This document shows positions 11,920-12,336 of a DNA stretch of 12,336 bases, piece by piece (position 1 is the first letter of the stretch; every line of letters starts with the position of its first letter). The DNA comes from an uncultured Acetatifactor sp. (GTDB lineage: Bacteria; Bacillota; Clostridia; Lachnospirales; Lachnospiraceae). The notes under the pieces are model-generated. The model made no database searches. It saw nothing but the letters and a program-made list of their open reading frames with translations, and was not told the DNA's origin. The stretch is from positions 1 to 12,336 of the forward strand of contig CAKRRD010000059.1 of the NCBI GenBank assembly GCA_934394815.1. The letters run 5' to 3'. The translations under genes and the position numbers were made by a program.

Positions 11920-12336
11920 GTACTCCGACCTCCATTCCTCATTCTTACGAGCCATACACACCGCTTCATCAATCCTTTGGCTCAGTTCTCCTCCGACCTT
12001 CCCGCTTCTGATATAATCATATAACTCCCGCAGATTCTCCGGCACTTTCTCCGAATCCGCAGCACAGTTATAAAAAATCTTCTCCGTTCCGTCCTTCAGG
12101 TACAGCTCTCTGTCTTCTTTGCATAGATTCTGAAAAGAATACTTCGCGTATCCCCTGCCAAACGGATCAAAAGTGCAAAGAAACAGCACTCTCCCCTCCG
12201 GCAGTTCCCGGTAGGATTTTCCCTTCCTCAGATGATCTGTGTCCATCGTGGACTGATAGAATCTGCTTCTCTTCGGCAGTTCCAGCTTCTTTACCGACTG
12301 GTGGTTCCGGTTCTGCATCTCCGCATCATAGATCCG
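11758..12336 (-). CDS. Rpn-family nuclease copy 3, 5' part beyond window
   Basis: The frame is open to the window edge: the six codons before the first internal ATG read RIYDAE and continue into MQNRN, aligning with RMYDAEMQNQN of copy 2, so the N-terminus lies outside. The visible 192 residues include the E-x-Q of the catalytic motif and the whole rest of the nuclease core, near-identical to copy 2 up to DDDVREE. After that point the protein diverges sharply: RNFLLKLISKMSLGG onward replaces the R-x-E-G repeats and following domain, with similarity returning only at the final RKKYGLE. Whether the full gene is intact cannot be seen. It lies upstream of, and in line with, copy 2. Confidence 0.82.
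   Translation of the reverse strand, partial: RIYDAEMQNRNHQSVKKLELPKRSRFYQSTMDTDHLRKGKSYRELPEGRVLFLCTFDPFGRGYAKYSFQNLCKEDRELYLKDGTEKIFYNCAADSEKVPENLRELYDYIRSGKVGGELSQRIDEAVCMARKNEEWRSEYMKELLHDDDVREEERNFLLKLISKMSLGGDTDQVARLNDSEVLLAMRKKYGLE

Noticed and set aside
9105..12336. Rpn copies as an insertion sequence, given the 'putative transposase' label
   Set aside because: No terminal inverted repeats or target-site duplications are visible around the copies, and the duplicated unit includes sigG sequence, which points to homologous duplication rather than transposition.
1..12336. CRISPR array, tRNA or rRNA genes
   Set aside because: No regularly spaced repeats, cloverleaf structures or rRNA-like stretches were seen; the only tandem repeat is the 12-bp coding repeat in rpn.

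Overview
The window looks like a chromosomal segment of an endospore-forming, moderate-GC Clostridia, most likely a Lachnospiraceae-type gut bacterium. The forespore sigma factor SigG, a SpoVB-like flippase, a YlmC/YmxH-family protein and a NifS-NifU-MnmA cluster all point there. The genus cannot be fixed from the sequence alone.

Positions 1-8170 are ordinary, compact core genome, mostly on the minus strand: a DUF523 protein, a cardiolipin synthase, a conserved uncharacterised 179-residue protein, then a tight nifS > nifU-like > mnmA operon that would pass sulfur from cysteine to tRNA wobble uridine. A divergent spoVB-like gene follows, convergent with nrdR, whose consensus promoter lies partly inside the last codons of ymxH. 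ymxH is divergent from sigG, which has a sigma-F/G-like promoter candidate.

Positions 9100-12336 are a rearranged accessory patch. It holds three same-direction copies of an Rpn-family (PD-(D/E)XK, 'recombination-promoting nuclease/putative transposase') gene around a VOC/glyoxalase gene, plus remnants of a second sigG and of a pyridoxamine-5'-phosphate-oxidase-family gene. Copy 2 (10680-11513) is intact, copy 1 (9134-9726) is wrecked, and copy 3 (11758-12336) is cut by the window edge. A unit of sigG 3' end plus rpn was duplicated with an offset of 1546 bp. Both the rpn copy 1 deletion (202 bp) and the sigG-copy deletion (153 bp) end exactly at short direct repeats.

The most interesting signal is a gene within a gene in the Rpn copies. 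Each has a GGAGG Shine-Dalgarno sequence followed by an in-frame ATG exactly where the near-identical nuclease half gives way to a variable C-terminal half. Two copies carry a four-residue R-x-E-G repeat that differs in number (2 versus 5 units), and the third carries a diverged C-terminus. This fits the reported Rpn arrangement in which a short C-terminal product (RpnS) acts as antitoxin to the full-length nuclease (RpnL). In copy 1 the nuclease half, including the catalytic residues, is gone, yet the short internal frame and its ribosome binding site are intact: a candidate orphan antitoxin.
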